A DNA stretch of 64,000 nt from Anniella stebbinsi (lineage: Eukaryota; Chordata; Lepidosauria; Squamata; Anniellidae): the NCBI GenBank assembly GCA_029215795.1, contig JARDYH010000004.1:205882017-205946016 (forward strand). The letters run 5' to 3'. The notes below the pieces were generated by a model. The model was not told the origin of the DNA. It did not search any database and was given only the letters and a program-made list of their open reading frames with translations. A program made the translations under genes and the position numbers. Shown piece after piece: positions 52,196 to 62,835 of this stretch (its first letter is position 1; each line of letters opens with the position of its first letter).

Positions 52196-53589
52196 ATTGA
52201 TTCCAATGGCATTTAACCAGCTAAACTCCAGGCAAGTTTGCAGCTAGGGTTTCCTACTTTACAGCAGACAGTCCTCTTTTTGAACATGCCCTCTATTTAA
52301 AGATAACAAACACTAAAAAGGGAGAGTTGGGGCCTTAATTTATACATCAAATTAGCATCTTGGCAGAAGACCAAGGTCAGCTGGCCACAGTCTTTCCCAC
52401 TATACCATATTTCTATTTAAACTATACAATTTTTAAAAAATGTATTTAGATGTATAAATTAGCATACACAAAATTAGCATACACAAATCATGTCTTCTTT
52501 TTTGATGATGCATTTCCTCTAATTGCATAAGAGTGGACAAATGTGACATTTGAGTGACAGGAATCTACTTTGGTAACTGACCCTCAGAGCTAACAGAACT
52601 GCCCTGATAACAAAAAATACTTAAAGTGGAAACCCATCTCCAAAAACCTAAGCTTGACTCAGCAGGTCAAAGTCAAATATACAAATCTGAAATCCATTTG
52701 AATGCAAAAATTCCGTTGCAGCGATCCACATGCGACTTAACGTTTGCTTATCAGGGAAATTGAAAGTGGTGGTAACATTAGACCAACAGACATTTGTCCA
52801 ATAGATCTGACCGCCATGCTTAATATGTAATCACTAGGAAAGAAAGAACCATCAGGATAAATATATGCTGAATGTACCATTCAAGAGTGCAATTTTAGGT
52901 CATTAGCATTGCCTATAACTCGTGGAAATGGGAACATCATGTACCATACCACCCATTAAAATGTTTCCCTCTATCCTCAGCTTATAAGATAAATACTACA
53001 ATGAAACAAAAGCCAGGGAAATTCTTTACAAGGCAATTTTCTGGGCTATTGCCACCAGCTCTTTTTCTGTTAGCAAAAGACCTTCTGCTGCTAAGGATTT
53101 GCCAGGGGTATGATTGTGATGATAAAGAGAGAAATCACTTGCCATGACACATGCTGTTTGCAGAGAGCAAGTGCAGAGGAAAATTTATCTGAAAGCAAAC
53201 CTCAGGACAAAGAAGTCTCTTGTTCTCACATTAAGAAAGGGAGGCTATAACCGCATTTGATAGTGAAATGAATGTGATTCAGATGCTAACATAATGTGAA
53301 AGCCATGAAATGGAAAACTGGCATCGCTGTCAGTTGCTAAATAAGCAGCCCAAATTTATCCCTTTGCTAAAAATCAGATAATGAAGGAATGATGTATCAA
53401 AGAACTTAAAGCAAATTTCTATTTTTGTTAGAATATAGCTAGTAGTTAGCTTTGTATGAAAAAATCATTTCTGCACATTTTTGATCAGTATTTACCCAGT
53501 TCACACCTTCCAGTTCGAACATGGACTCAATTTGTAGTCAGAGTCTATATATTTTTGAGCTTGGAATGTGATTTACAGACCCAAAATGA
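52196..53589. other. Intron 3, apparently single-copy
   Basis: The longest stretch with no repeat I recognise (about 1.4 kb). AT-rich, no coding signal. Confidence 0.45.
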
Positions 53590-53765
53590 TGTTTACCTTT
53601 AACAAATGTGCATGGAAAATGCTTAGTTTTGAAAAATGTGCACTAATACGCTTTACTCAAGGGGAGAAAAAATGCATACATTTCAAAGATGCACATGATT
53701 GATGAGTACATTTGGAAAAATATGCAGAAAAGTATGCACAGCTTTTCATGTGCAAAGAAAAAACA
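53590..53765. repeat. ATGCA/TGTGCA-rich degenerate repeat patch
   Basis: AAATGTGCATGGAAAATGCT, AAAAATGTGCACTAATACGC, AAAAAATGCATACATTTC, AAAGATGCACATGATTGATG and AAATATGCAGAAAAGTATGC follow each other at irregular ~25-40-bp spacing. Similar patches occur near 1500-1700, 21540-21610 and 54450-54590. Confidence 0.45.
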
Positions 53766-53785
53766 AAGCTCGCAATCTGATACAG

Positions 53786-54276
53786 ACTGGGTTCGGACAA
53801 CTCGATAACCAACGGTGGGTTAAATAGTCAATGGTTGGTTATTGTGAGGTCTGTTGGGACTTTTTCACAATGTGGTTGGTTATTTGGCCAAAATAACCAA
53901 CACTAACAACCAACACTGTGCAAACAACCAATAACCATTGGTTATTGTGTCGTCTGTCAGGCACCGTTGACTATTTTGTCACACACAGTTGGTTATTTTC
54001 AGCAGCTATAGAGTTCCTGGCAAAAGTGACCAAAGCAGTAACTGCTGCTATAGTCCAGTTGGCAGAACTTGCAATGGCTGATGGGATACAAGTGGGAGGA
54101 TTGAAGGGGGAGAGGGAAAGGAGGGAAAGGGATGTTTCAATCAAACACACCGTTGACTAATAGTCAACTCTACGCTGTCCTTAATCCACACCACGATTGA
54201 TTATAATCATGTCATGTGGGGAGTATCCCCTCAATAATCAACCATTGACTATTGTGTTGTCCAAACACAACCACAG
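53786..54276. mobile_element. M4 foldback MITE, inverted copy
   Basis: Left TGGGTTCGGACAACTCGATA with ACCAACGGTGGGTTA; right ATTGTGTTGTCCAAACACAACCA. The interior order (GATGGGATACAAGTGGGAGG, then CACCACGATTGATTATAATC) is the complement of the copy at 34014-34522. Confidence 0.75.
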
Positions 54277-54747
54277 ACTCAGATTGGAACAAGCTCCAAG
54301 ATGAAATTCAAAGAACTTTGGCAAGCTCAGGTTTTGCTGGTTCACACATCCTTAATTGCTAACAGAGATGACTGGATCTGCCAATTTCAGTTTCTCTCAA
54401 TTTTTTCTTTTTTAATATCAAATTCGGTTTGTTCCGAACTTTGGCATCTACACATTTTTGTATGCATTTCTTGAGTTGAGAATTCCACTGCAAAATTCGG
54501 AGAATTTATCTAAGGCTAACTCAGTTTCAATTCATGTATTGTTCAAAAGTGCGACAGTAGGTAAGTTCTCATTAAAATGCAAGCAGATCTCATTTTTCCC
54601 CATCTCTAGCTGGTTGGTGTTTCAAGACATGTCAGCTATGGCATCTGCTTTTCCCATGCCTCTTCATTCTGTATTCAGATTTCTTGATTGTTTTAGCTGC
54701 TTAAAAATCAGTTCAACAATTGAACCAATTACCGAGAGAAATAATGA

Positions 54748-54895
54748 GCTCTTGCTCACCAATGGTTTTCAAGAAGGTGTTGGACAACCATCTATTGTGG
54801 ATGCACTAGCAATGGAATAAATATTTCCTGCATTAAGCAGTGGCTTGCACTAGATGGCCTACAAGACTCCCCTCCCCCAACTCTATGATTCTAGA
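54748..54895 (+). mobile_element. CR1-type LINE terminal fragment
   Basis: GGTGTTGGACAACCATCTAT, GGCTTGCACTAGATGGCCTA and CCCCAACTCTATGATTCTAG are the last ~150 bp of CR1 on the + strand. Confidence 0.8.
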
Positions 54896-55424
54896 TATTC
54901 ATCACACACAAACCCCCCGAAATAAATGAATACAAAAATCCGAGACAAACCACGTATCATCATGAATTCACAAAATATCAAGAATACCAGAAAACACATA
55001 AGTCATGCCAAGAGATGTCTTCTCCCTTCTGCACACATTTTTCCTTCTACAGAATTTGGCATCTCTGAGGCTGTTCACACTCTCCCCTTTGGAAGACGAA
55101 GGCTGTTTCTCAGCCTGAGGTTTATTTACATCACCAGAGATAAGTGCTCGGCACGGTTCATGCGTAGCTGGGAAAAAGTCCATGGGAATCAACCCTTCCC
55201 CTTCTGGTATGGATTGGAATGTCTCTTCAACTTCAGAATCTGATTCTGAATTAATGTCTGACAGCCCTTCGCCCTGCGCAAGAGGTGGGGGATTAGACAC
55301 AACAAAATCACCTGTCTAGCAGAAATGCAAAGTGACTGAAGGCTGCCAACTATCTTTACAGGATTGTTCCCAAAGATATTATTCCAGGTCTTCAGTCTCA
55401 AAAGAGCCAGTATCACTATTTCAG
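54896..55424. other. Intron 3, nothing recognised
   Basis: Overlapping frames (for example 54968-55300 minus, 110 codons) carry no motif that I know. Confidence 0.35.
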
Positions 55425-55525
55425 CTTCATTTATTTATTATTAGCATTTGTATATCGGTTTATCTCCTGAAAAGCTATCAAGGTAGTGTAAAACAATTTT
55501 ATTCAATAAAAACAAAAACACAGCT
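55425..55525 (-). mobile_element. LINE 3' terminus, short
   Basis: TTTATTTATTATTAGCATTTG then TATATCGGTTTATCTCCTG (inverted LINE tail as at 33372). Only about 100 bp. Leading 20 bases informative. Confidence 0.65.
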
Positions 55526-55949
55526 GCCTGCACTTTTGGACTTTACTTAATGGTCTTGCTATGGGGACTGTCATGATGAGTGCCTGCATTTCAAACTTTA
55601 CCGCTACACCATTGGCATGGGGTTAAATGATATCAGCAAAAGAAAATGAAGTTTCCCCACTTTTGTATATGGGAAGCAACACACTAGATGTCTTCAAACT
55701 CAAACATTATTTATTATAACTTACAAAAACACAAAGCAATCTTCTTTGTCTTGCAAGAGGGGTATAAACAACTTAATGGAACAATTGACCATAGTAACTG
55801 GTCCAGTTATATAGGCCCAGGATTGTCCTGGCATCTCAGAAGATTAAGCAAGCGAGTTGCTCCTAGTGAATTCTGCCAAAAGTCAAAGCATTTCTTCCTG
55901 TTCCTCTCACACGGCCTGCTGTGATGAGAGAGAGAAAGCACCAATTCAG

Positions 55950-56470
55950 GCAAAAAGAAGAGAGACAAACTCTGGTGCTATGAAAAGTGTGTATCTTTTA
56001 ATGATGTATTTAAAAGCCCAACATTTTGGATATATAATCCTTATTCAGGAGCTATAAAAGATGAAATATATACAATGATAAAACTGAACAAAAACAACAC
56101 CCATATTGAATAGTACAGACTTTTTTGTTTCTTGTTTTTTTTTAAAAAAAAAAAACCCTGAATATTTTTAACCAAAATGACTACATACTTTTGTTTTATA
56201 AAACAAGAGGTTCTTTTTTTAAAAGGAAGAAAAAATACTGTGATATTACATCTTTAAATGATAAAATATATGCATTGATAGAACTGAACAGAAACTACAC
56301 AAAAACAACACCCATATTGAGTAATACATTTTACAAACTTTTTGTTTTTGTTTTTTAAGACTACCTAAATATTTTTAATTGGAATAACTACATACTTTTG
56401 TTTTATAAAACATGAGGTTCTTTGTTCAAACGGGAAAAAAGAACATTCGATACTTACACAAAATGACTAG
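55950..56470 (-). mobile_element. Second Penelope-like fragment with tandem ~200-bp duplication
   Basis: The minus strand at 56052-56014 reads CTCCTGAATAAGGATTATAT ATCC, then AAAATGTTGGGC. This has the same architecture as the 51154-51204 motif: CTGA, extra AAG, stem GGAT...ATCC, A-rich core, GTTGGGC pairing back to GCTC. Next to it two direct repeats, about 56060-56225 and 56265-56430, share CAACACCCATATTGA, ACTACATACTTTTGTTTTAT and AAAACA(A/T)GAGGTTCTTTGTT-like words. Confidence 0.45.
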
Positions 56471-56730
56471 ATTTATCACAACACATTACTAGAACATTTT
56501 TTAGGCATATCTTGTCACATACATGATATGCCTGGATTTTGATACACGTTATTATAATTCAAAAAGAAAAGTGACAATACTGATTGTAAAATCGTAGTCT
56601 TTTCCGCCGTTCCTGTTAAGAGTGATGTTTGCTCTAGAGTTTCTGTCCATACTGCTAACACTGAGGCATTCTGGGCTTGCCTTTTAAAGACACAGGACAC
56701 AAAACCCAGAATGTTCTCACACAATGCTAT

Positions 56731-57430
56731 TGTCAGGGTTCTTTCTATGACCTGGACCTCCTGAGCAACTCCTTAAGGATCTCTGCCTCCTTAAGACTCC
56801 CAGCGTCCTTCTTTTACCTTCCCCTTCCCAGTAACATGGGGCTTAGACTGTCGACATAGGATAACTGACACGCCAGACACTTGTGGCTTAACACAGCAGT
56901 TTATTTATAAAGTAAAACAAGCAACTCACAACTAAAGGTATTTAGTCAATAGAGCTGAGCGATACAAAGGCATTAAAAATAAAAGTTCCAAAAATTCAAA
57001 TTCTTTTACCCTAGCTGCATTAGGCTTTCTCACCTACTTCTTCTTCATGCTCTCACATTTTTTTGCTTTCTTTCTCTGGCTCCTTTTATCTCTTCCTCCC
57101 CCAAAGAATTTAAAGTACCATTTCAAATCTGAAGAAATGAAACTTAACTCAAGAATTGAAACTTAACTAGGAGATGAATCCTAACCAAAGAAATGAAACT
57201 ACTCCCTCTCAACAGAAAACTCTAAGACCTGACCATTTTTCTTTCTCTGTAGGCCTCAAACCTTCACAGCTATTTATAAGTTCCACCTGCCTCTCTCCCT
57301 ATTACTTCCCATATAATGAACTTAGCTGGCCTTTGTGCAGAAAGGCCATTTGTAAGTGTTCACTCAGTTGGTTACTTTTATGGCCTGGTCTTCAGATTAG
57401 TTTATTGTTCTTTCTATAATAAGCAACAAC
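56731..57430 (-). mobile_element. Possible LTR-like sequence
   Basis: TTGTCAGGGTTCTTTCTATG ... CACAGCAGTTTATTTATAAAG resembles the inverted end of a solo LTR (polyadenylation signal on the minus strand about 160 bp from the left edge). No duplicate LTR or target duplication identified. Low confidence. Confidence 0.25.
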
Positions 57431-57859
57431 TATTTTTTGATGTGAATGAATAGTAAAAGGTTTTTGTTTTGTTTTTTGCATGCTGTTTAGCATATAATTA
57501 GCCAAACACACAAGGGGCATGTGATTCTGTATTTGATTATGAAGAAGAAATACACAGTGGCACTAAAAGTAACACTATGTGTTGAGGTAAAACCTGAAAG
57601 CACAAATTAACTGAAACTGTGCCTAATCCTTATTAATCACCAGAAGCCAGTGAACAATTCATGTAAGGCCTTTTTTAAGGCATGAGAAACTTTGTCAAGT
57701 TAATGGGAGCTTAGACTGGAGCAGGCCTGCTGTTGTGAAACCACTCCAGGTGCTATTTTCAGTAGGGCATGGCAAAAAAGATCTTTAGAATTGTATAGCA
57801 TTCAGAGGAAACATTTTTCTTTGCTGATATAATTTAAATCCAGTCACCACACACCCCAT

Positions 57860-57975
57860 AGATCAGCCCTCCCCAACCTGGTGCCCCCCAGATGTTTTGG
57901 ACTTCAGCTCCCGTCAGCCCTGGCTGTGGTCATGAATGCTGGGAGTTTTAGTGAAACAGGTTGGGAAAAGCTGCC
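57860..57975. repeat. M7 repeat, full copy
   Basis: CCCTCCCCAACCTGGTGCCC ... CAGATGTTTTGGACTTCAGC ... ATGCTGGGAGTTTTAGTGAA ... CAGGTTGGGAAAAGCTG. Both halves are present, so the palindrome is complete. Confidence 0.75.
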
Positions 57976-58164
57976 ATGGATTGTGAACACGTTGAGTTAC
58001 CAGGTCCATTCCTCTGACATTTACTACTGTTAGTCGTAGTGGCTGTGTAGCACTGTGACTGCCTTAGGCCTGGGTTGGGCAGAAAGTAGCTCTCCAGACA
58101 TTTGGGGTTTCAACTTAAAGAAGTCTGTGCCAGCATTGGCCAGGAAAACTGGGAGATGAAGGCT

Positions 58165-58735
58165 GTTTTTACAGCACACTGGTGTAGAGGGAGGGAGGGG
58201 CAGCGATTCCGGAAGTAGCTACTTCCAGGATCGTCGCTCTAATATGCATTAGAAGAGCAATGACCCGGCTCCTCCCAGGCCGTTGCACATCACACCCGCC
58301 ATTTTTGTTTTCTCAGAGGATCCGCGAAGAGCACAGCTGCACTCCAACAAAAGGTAATTTTATTTAAAAAAAAAAAAAAAGAACCCCCCAAAATTGCCCT
58401 CACCCCCTCCACCATCCTGGGGATGGTGGACTTGCTTCCCTCCCTCCCTTGATGGGCATAGAGCCGTGCAATGCGGCTCCGTGCCAGTTTCTGCTGCCAC
58501 GCATACTCACGAGTAAGTGCGGCAGCAGCTGGGACAGGCACCCACACCTCTTGTAGTCTCAGGACTTTCCCAGGAACACGGGAAAAAATGGGTTTCCCCA
58601 GGGATCCCGTATCCTGGGGAAAACTCGTGCCCATCCCCCCTGCCCCTGGGAGTCCCTGTGCATCATTTGGACTCACAGGGACCACCCACGAGCAATCCCA
58701 CACAAAAAGGCCAGGGCAGAAACAGCCTAAGTCCA
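58165..58735. mobile_element. M5 GC-rich palindromic element, most complete copy
   Basis: Runs from GGTGTAGAGGGAGGGAGG through GGATCGTCGCTCTAATATGC, a poly-A run at 58364-58380, GCCATTTTTG, CCCTCACCCCCTCCACCATC, GAGCCGTGCAATGCGGCTCC, CTCACGAGTAAGTGCGGCAG, CCCTGTGCATCATTTGGACT to AGGCCAGGGCAGAAACAGCC. Long frames on both strands are GC-driven and have no motif. Confidence 0.65.
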
Positions 58736-58876
58736 AAGCATTTGGAGATCTGCTTTCTGCCCCCATTCCTGGCCTAGAAAGACTGATGCTGTAGCATGGT
58801 TGAAACAGATGTGAAACTGATCGGGATGTTGTGAGCACCTGACATGGAGATGGAGTCACTCCCTCAAGTTGGCATG

Positions 58877-59092
58877 TTACATTAAAATGGCAGCTCGGGT
58901 ATTTCTGGAAAAGTAATATTCCGCAAATGGGGCCTGTAAAAGGGGCATTTCTGCAACATTACAGGCTTCTCTCTCGTCCTCCTCCTGTCCAGTCACTGCC
59001 CTATAATGTTGTGCTAATGGCCCCTTTGCAGATGCCGTTTGCACAAGATTACATTTCCAGAAATACCCAAGCCACCATTTTTACGTAACTCA
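58877..59092. mobile_element. Palindromic MITE-like element
   Basis: Left arm TTACATTAAAATGGCAGCTC, GGGTATTTCTGGAAAAGTAAT; right arm ATTACATTTCCAGAAATACCC, AAGCCACCATTTTTACGTAA (first 20 of each informative). The centre has GCATTTCTGCAACATTACAG / CTATAATGTTGTGC. No second copy seen. Confidence 0.6.
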
Positions 59093-59129
59093 GTGGCTTG
59101 AATAGAGGACCACCAAATGTGCATTTGAA

Positions 59130-59315
59130 GGTGATGGTCTCAAAAGAAGGGCCTCTCCCAAGGATCTTAAGACCCAGGCAGGATCATATGGGAGAAGGAA
59201 ATCTTTCAAATGGCATGATCCCAAGCCATGCAGGACTTTATAGATCTTAACTAGCCCTTTGAATTCTGCCCAGAAACAGACCAGGAGCAGTGAAGCTCAT
59301 GTGCTCTCTGTAAAC
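59130..59315 (-). mobile_element. LINE ORF2 C-terminal fragment
   Basis: + strand GGCCTCTCCCAAGGATCTTA, CATGATCCCAAGCCATGCAG and GGACTTTATAGATCTTAACT are the inverted ALHGLGS-type region seen at 24030-24100 and 33700-33800. Confidence 0.6.
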
Positions 59316-59327
59316 AGCCCTGATCAA

Positions 59328-59560
59328 CAGTGGACGTTTCTACACCAGCCTTTTTCCCCGGGGTTGTCCCTGGGTGCTCCCTCCCGGGAGCAGGGATGAT
59401 GGGCACTGGTTTTCCTAGGGAGAAAGAAACCCTGGAAACCCTGATTCTTCCAGCAGCCCCGGGTCCATCCCAAGACCGCGGGAGGTGTGGGCGCCCATCC
59501 CACTTGGTGCCTGCTTTCTGACAAGTCAGTGCGGAACCAGAAGTGGGCATGGAGTTCTCG
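59328..59560. mobile_element. M5 element, partial
   Basis: TGGACGTTTCTACACCAGCC, CCCCGGGGTTGTCCCTGGGT and GGTGTGGGCGCCCATCCCAC match the ends and middle of M5. Confidence 0.55.
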
Positions 59561-60689
59561 ATGGGCAACTTAAGGGCTCCTGCTCTCTCCCTTTTTATGG
59601 TTCTGTATCTTTAAACTGTACTTGGACTGACAAGCCTTCAAATAGAAGACTGTCCTCTTTAAAGTAGGACACATGGACACCCTACTCCCAACCCAATCTG
59701 TGCTTCTTCAACACTGTATTTCAGATGGTTCGTGCGGATTAGGATTTCTCTGTAACTTTCATTTATTTCACAGTATGTTAGGGTCACACTGCATTTTACC
59801 TCAGAAAGTGCAGGTTTCCAAATCCACGTTTTATCAGTGCAGAAGTGGGGGTGGGGGTCCCAGCATACCCAAGGCATTTTGCTGCCTGAGGTGAACAAGA
59901 AGAGGCTTTCCATCAATTCCATGTATGGAATCTGACAGGACTGGCTGTTGAATCTGACTTTAACAATTGGAATGGGATAGTGACTAGAGACAACACCAGA
60001 GAGCTGTAGTCTAGCTTAGCAAACTCAGAGATAATGCCCTGCAGATGCACACCCACAGTATCTGTCTCCATTTACCTAATGGTAGGGCCAGTCCTTGGGG
60101 GAGATTTGGAGAGGAGACATAAATTGTGGACATGGGTGTTGAATCCTTCCCTGCAAATGCTCTCACTGGCTGTTTTCTCCCATCTGGACCTATTTCTGGC
60201 CTTGGATGCACACAGCAGGGGGCGAGGAAGTTTAACAAACCTGGGGCATTTACAACCCTGAGAAGGGCAAGGATTAGGTACCTCATTCTTGCCTGCCATT
60301 CTCACCCTGCAAAATCCATATTAGTGTTATGAGACAAAGATGGCATCCTGAGAAGAACCAGAATCAGAGGCCGCCAATTGGGAGCACATGCTAAAGGCAA
60401 GGCCCCTTGCTGACCCATAGAGCTTCCTGGCCCTGTTGCTCCTTCTTGTTGTCACCACCTGTTCATTGGCCCTTTCTGAGTGTGGGGCCCTGTGCCGCCA
60501 CAGCCTCAAACACCAGGCCTAGACTAGCACACCCCTCTCAGGCTAAGCACCACCACTTAAACTCCTGAGGGAAGGGTAAAAGATACAGCACTTTTCCCTT
60601 ATAGCAGAGGGGAAAAGGTACTGAGGATTTGAAAAGTTTTTTCTGTGGTTATATTGGGCTGAAAGTTTAAGGTAATGTGTTTCTTTATT
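59561..60689. other. Intron 3, nothing recognised
   Basis: CTTTAAACTGTACTTGGACT ... GACACCCTACTCCCA near 59610-59690 resembles 35490-35575 and 19700-19740 (CTGGACTTAGACTGGACAGG), so an old repeat is likely. No gene. Confidence 0.35.
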
Positions 60690-61085
60690 AAACTAATAGA
60701 GCAGGTGACAAAGCCAAGCTGACACGTGGTTTGTGGTAGCAAAAATAAAAGAAAATGTTTATTGTTGTTTATAGTTCTTTCAATATCAATTTAAAAACCT
60801 GCCTATTCTTAATACTTCTAATAATCTTAATAATAATCCTAAATCCTTAAAACTTTATATTTATTCACTCTTCACACACTCCTGACAAGAACACACAGCT
60901 AAACACATCTATCTTCCACCTAACTACCCTCCTCCAACCAACTTTAACTACAAACCACTCTCTCACCCAATATATACTCTTCCCCTCCCTTTCCCAGCAT
61001 CATCAGCCACACCCACTCAGTCCAACATTCCACACTCTTCAAACACACTAATCCAAACCTACCTAAGGAGACAGAAATGTGGGGT
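60690..61085 (-). mobile_element. Possible LTR or LINE-tail remnant
   Basis: GTTTGTGGTAGCAAAAATAA, then ATTGTTGTTTATAGTTCTTT and a C/A-rich stretch (CACACTCCTGACAAGAACAC). The strand asymmetry (few G on the + strand from 60780 to 61070) is notable; classification uncertain. Confidence 0.25.
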
Positions 61086-61349
61086 ATCGCCACAGGCCCA
61101 CTTAGAGAGGGTGACCCACTGACGGCATCCTATGAAGATTCCTCCAAACCCTGGAGCTGGCATTGTCCCACATTTGCCTCATAAGGTGTGTTTCCTCTCT
61201 TAATTTCTGGCTAAATCTCTTTTAGCTTTAAATAATCCATGTCCTAAGACTTCAGTGCTTCCAGTCCAACTTTTCCAAGAACCTGCTCCAGAATTAGAAT
61301 TTGTTTCCTTTCTTTCATATTAGTCTCTGTGTGTGGAAGGTTAAAACAT

Positions 61350-61440
61350 TTACAGTGCACTCCTATGCATATCTACTCAGAAGTGAGCCCTGCTGAGGTC
61401 AGTGGGTCTTACTCTGAGGTAAGTGTATACAGCAGGAGTG
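61350..61440. repeat. M8 repeat copy
   Basis: ACAGTGCACTCCTATGCATA, CTACTCAGAAGTGAGCCCTG, GGTCAGTGGGTCTTACTCTG and GTGTATACAGCAGGAGTGCA. Both palindromic halves are present. Confidence 0.65.
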
Positions 61441-62686
61441 CAGAACTTCTTTCAGCCCAAGAACTGAATTTCCTTTGGGAGACGATTTGGGGGACCTCAT
61501 TCCAGTGGTGGGAGGGGCAAAAAGGAGTGGGCCAAAGGCAAAAGGGATGTGGAGTCAGAGACAGCCCAAGCCATTTTGCTGCCTGAGGCGAAGGACAAGA
61601 TGGTGCCCCCCCCCTTCACATTCCATATACAAAGGCTGACTGGCCTGGTAGTTGAATCTTTCTTCAACACTGACAATGGGACAGGATGTTTAACCCGAGG
61701 GCACCACGCTAGCTTAGGGGATGGCAGAGCAGGCCATGTGGTCCACAGCTCTCTCCTCCAACACACTGCTGCCACCTCCCATCATCTGCTCCCTGAGGCG
61801 ATTGCCTCACTCTGCCTAATAGTAGAGCCAGCCCTAGGTGGAGCTGAAATATCAAAACTCCCAGCATATTTTCACTTAAAGCTCTTATTGCCAGTAACTA
61901 AGACGTAGGAAAGGTATTTCAACATTTTATAAAGGGGGGGGGGGAACTGCACAAAAGCTGGAAAACCACCAAAGGATAGGTGGTTGGTAGGAAGGGGGTA
62001 GGGCCAGGAGAAGAGGGTGTGGCCCTCTGAGGAAACCCAGAGGGCTGGATTGGGATCCCCAGGGGGGGGCGGATTGGGACCCTGAGGTTCTCTCTACCCC
62101 TGGTGTATAGTATTATAGCCTCAATCGTGTTGCTTAATCTCCCCATCTTCCAGTGAAGGCCACAGGTGTGATCCACAGGAATTGGGGGTGGGGCAGGGAA
62201 ATAACGCAAGCATATTTTGCCATTGAGAAAAACTGCTTCTGGCTGGATCATTAAAAAATCTTTTCATTCACACCTCAGCCTGATCATTCTATGCTTTTTG
62301 TATACTGACGTAACCCAATTTTGCTAGCCAAACTCAATACACTTTGTAATTCACTAATCTCATCTCAACTTTCAAAAAACTAGCCAAAGTTAGAGAAAGA
62401 TAAACCATTTCCCCTTTTTGCTACAATCACGATCACAGCAGAATGTGAATGTAACATCCTGTTTACCAGAACTCCTGCATGGACATTATTTTCAAATCAG
62501 AGAAGATATGTAGTTCTAATTTATTTTTTTTAGCCTTCACAAGCATTCTGTATTTTATTTGACCCATCAATTCCCATTTCTGCACTAAGTTAATGGAGGC
62601 TATAAAAAGTCAATAGCTACCCCAAAGGTCAAAGAAATATTTTATCTTTGGGACAATCTGAAAAGATAAAAGCTTTGCAATTTTGA
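61441..62686. other. Intron 3, unclassified repeats
   Basis: 61570-61800 repeats wording found inverted at 10600-10830 (GCCTGAGGCGAAGGACAAGA ... GTAGTTGAATCTTTCTTCA). 61970-62100 resembles 63000-63150 inverted (CCACACCC...CCATGCCCCC). G- and C-runs are at 61935-61943 and 62064-62070. No gene. Confidence 0.35.
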
Positions 62687-62835
62687 GCCTATCTACACAA
62701 GCAGGATAAAACACTTTGAAAACATTTTGAAAACTGTATATGGAGTGTGTCCTGAGCCCCAACAGTTGTCATTACTGTTATAAACAGTTTTAAACCATTT
62801 TAAACCGTCTTAAAGCAGTAGTGTAGATAGGCTCA
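62687..62835. mobile_element. M6 MITE, best copy
   Basis: GAGCCTATCTACAC at the left and GTGTAGATAGGCTC at the right are perfect 14-bp inverted ends. The interior has GATAAAACACTTTGAAAACA and GAGCCCCAACAGTTGTCATT, then TTTTAAACCATTTTAAACCG. About 149 bp. Target duplication not evident. Confidence 0.8.

Noticed and set aside
58290..58859. 189-codon minus frame and overlapping plus frames at 58.3-58.9 kb
   Set aside because: They lie across an M5 repeat and its flank, share wording with other M5 copies (36.4, 40.5 and 59.4 kb) and show no protein motif.
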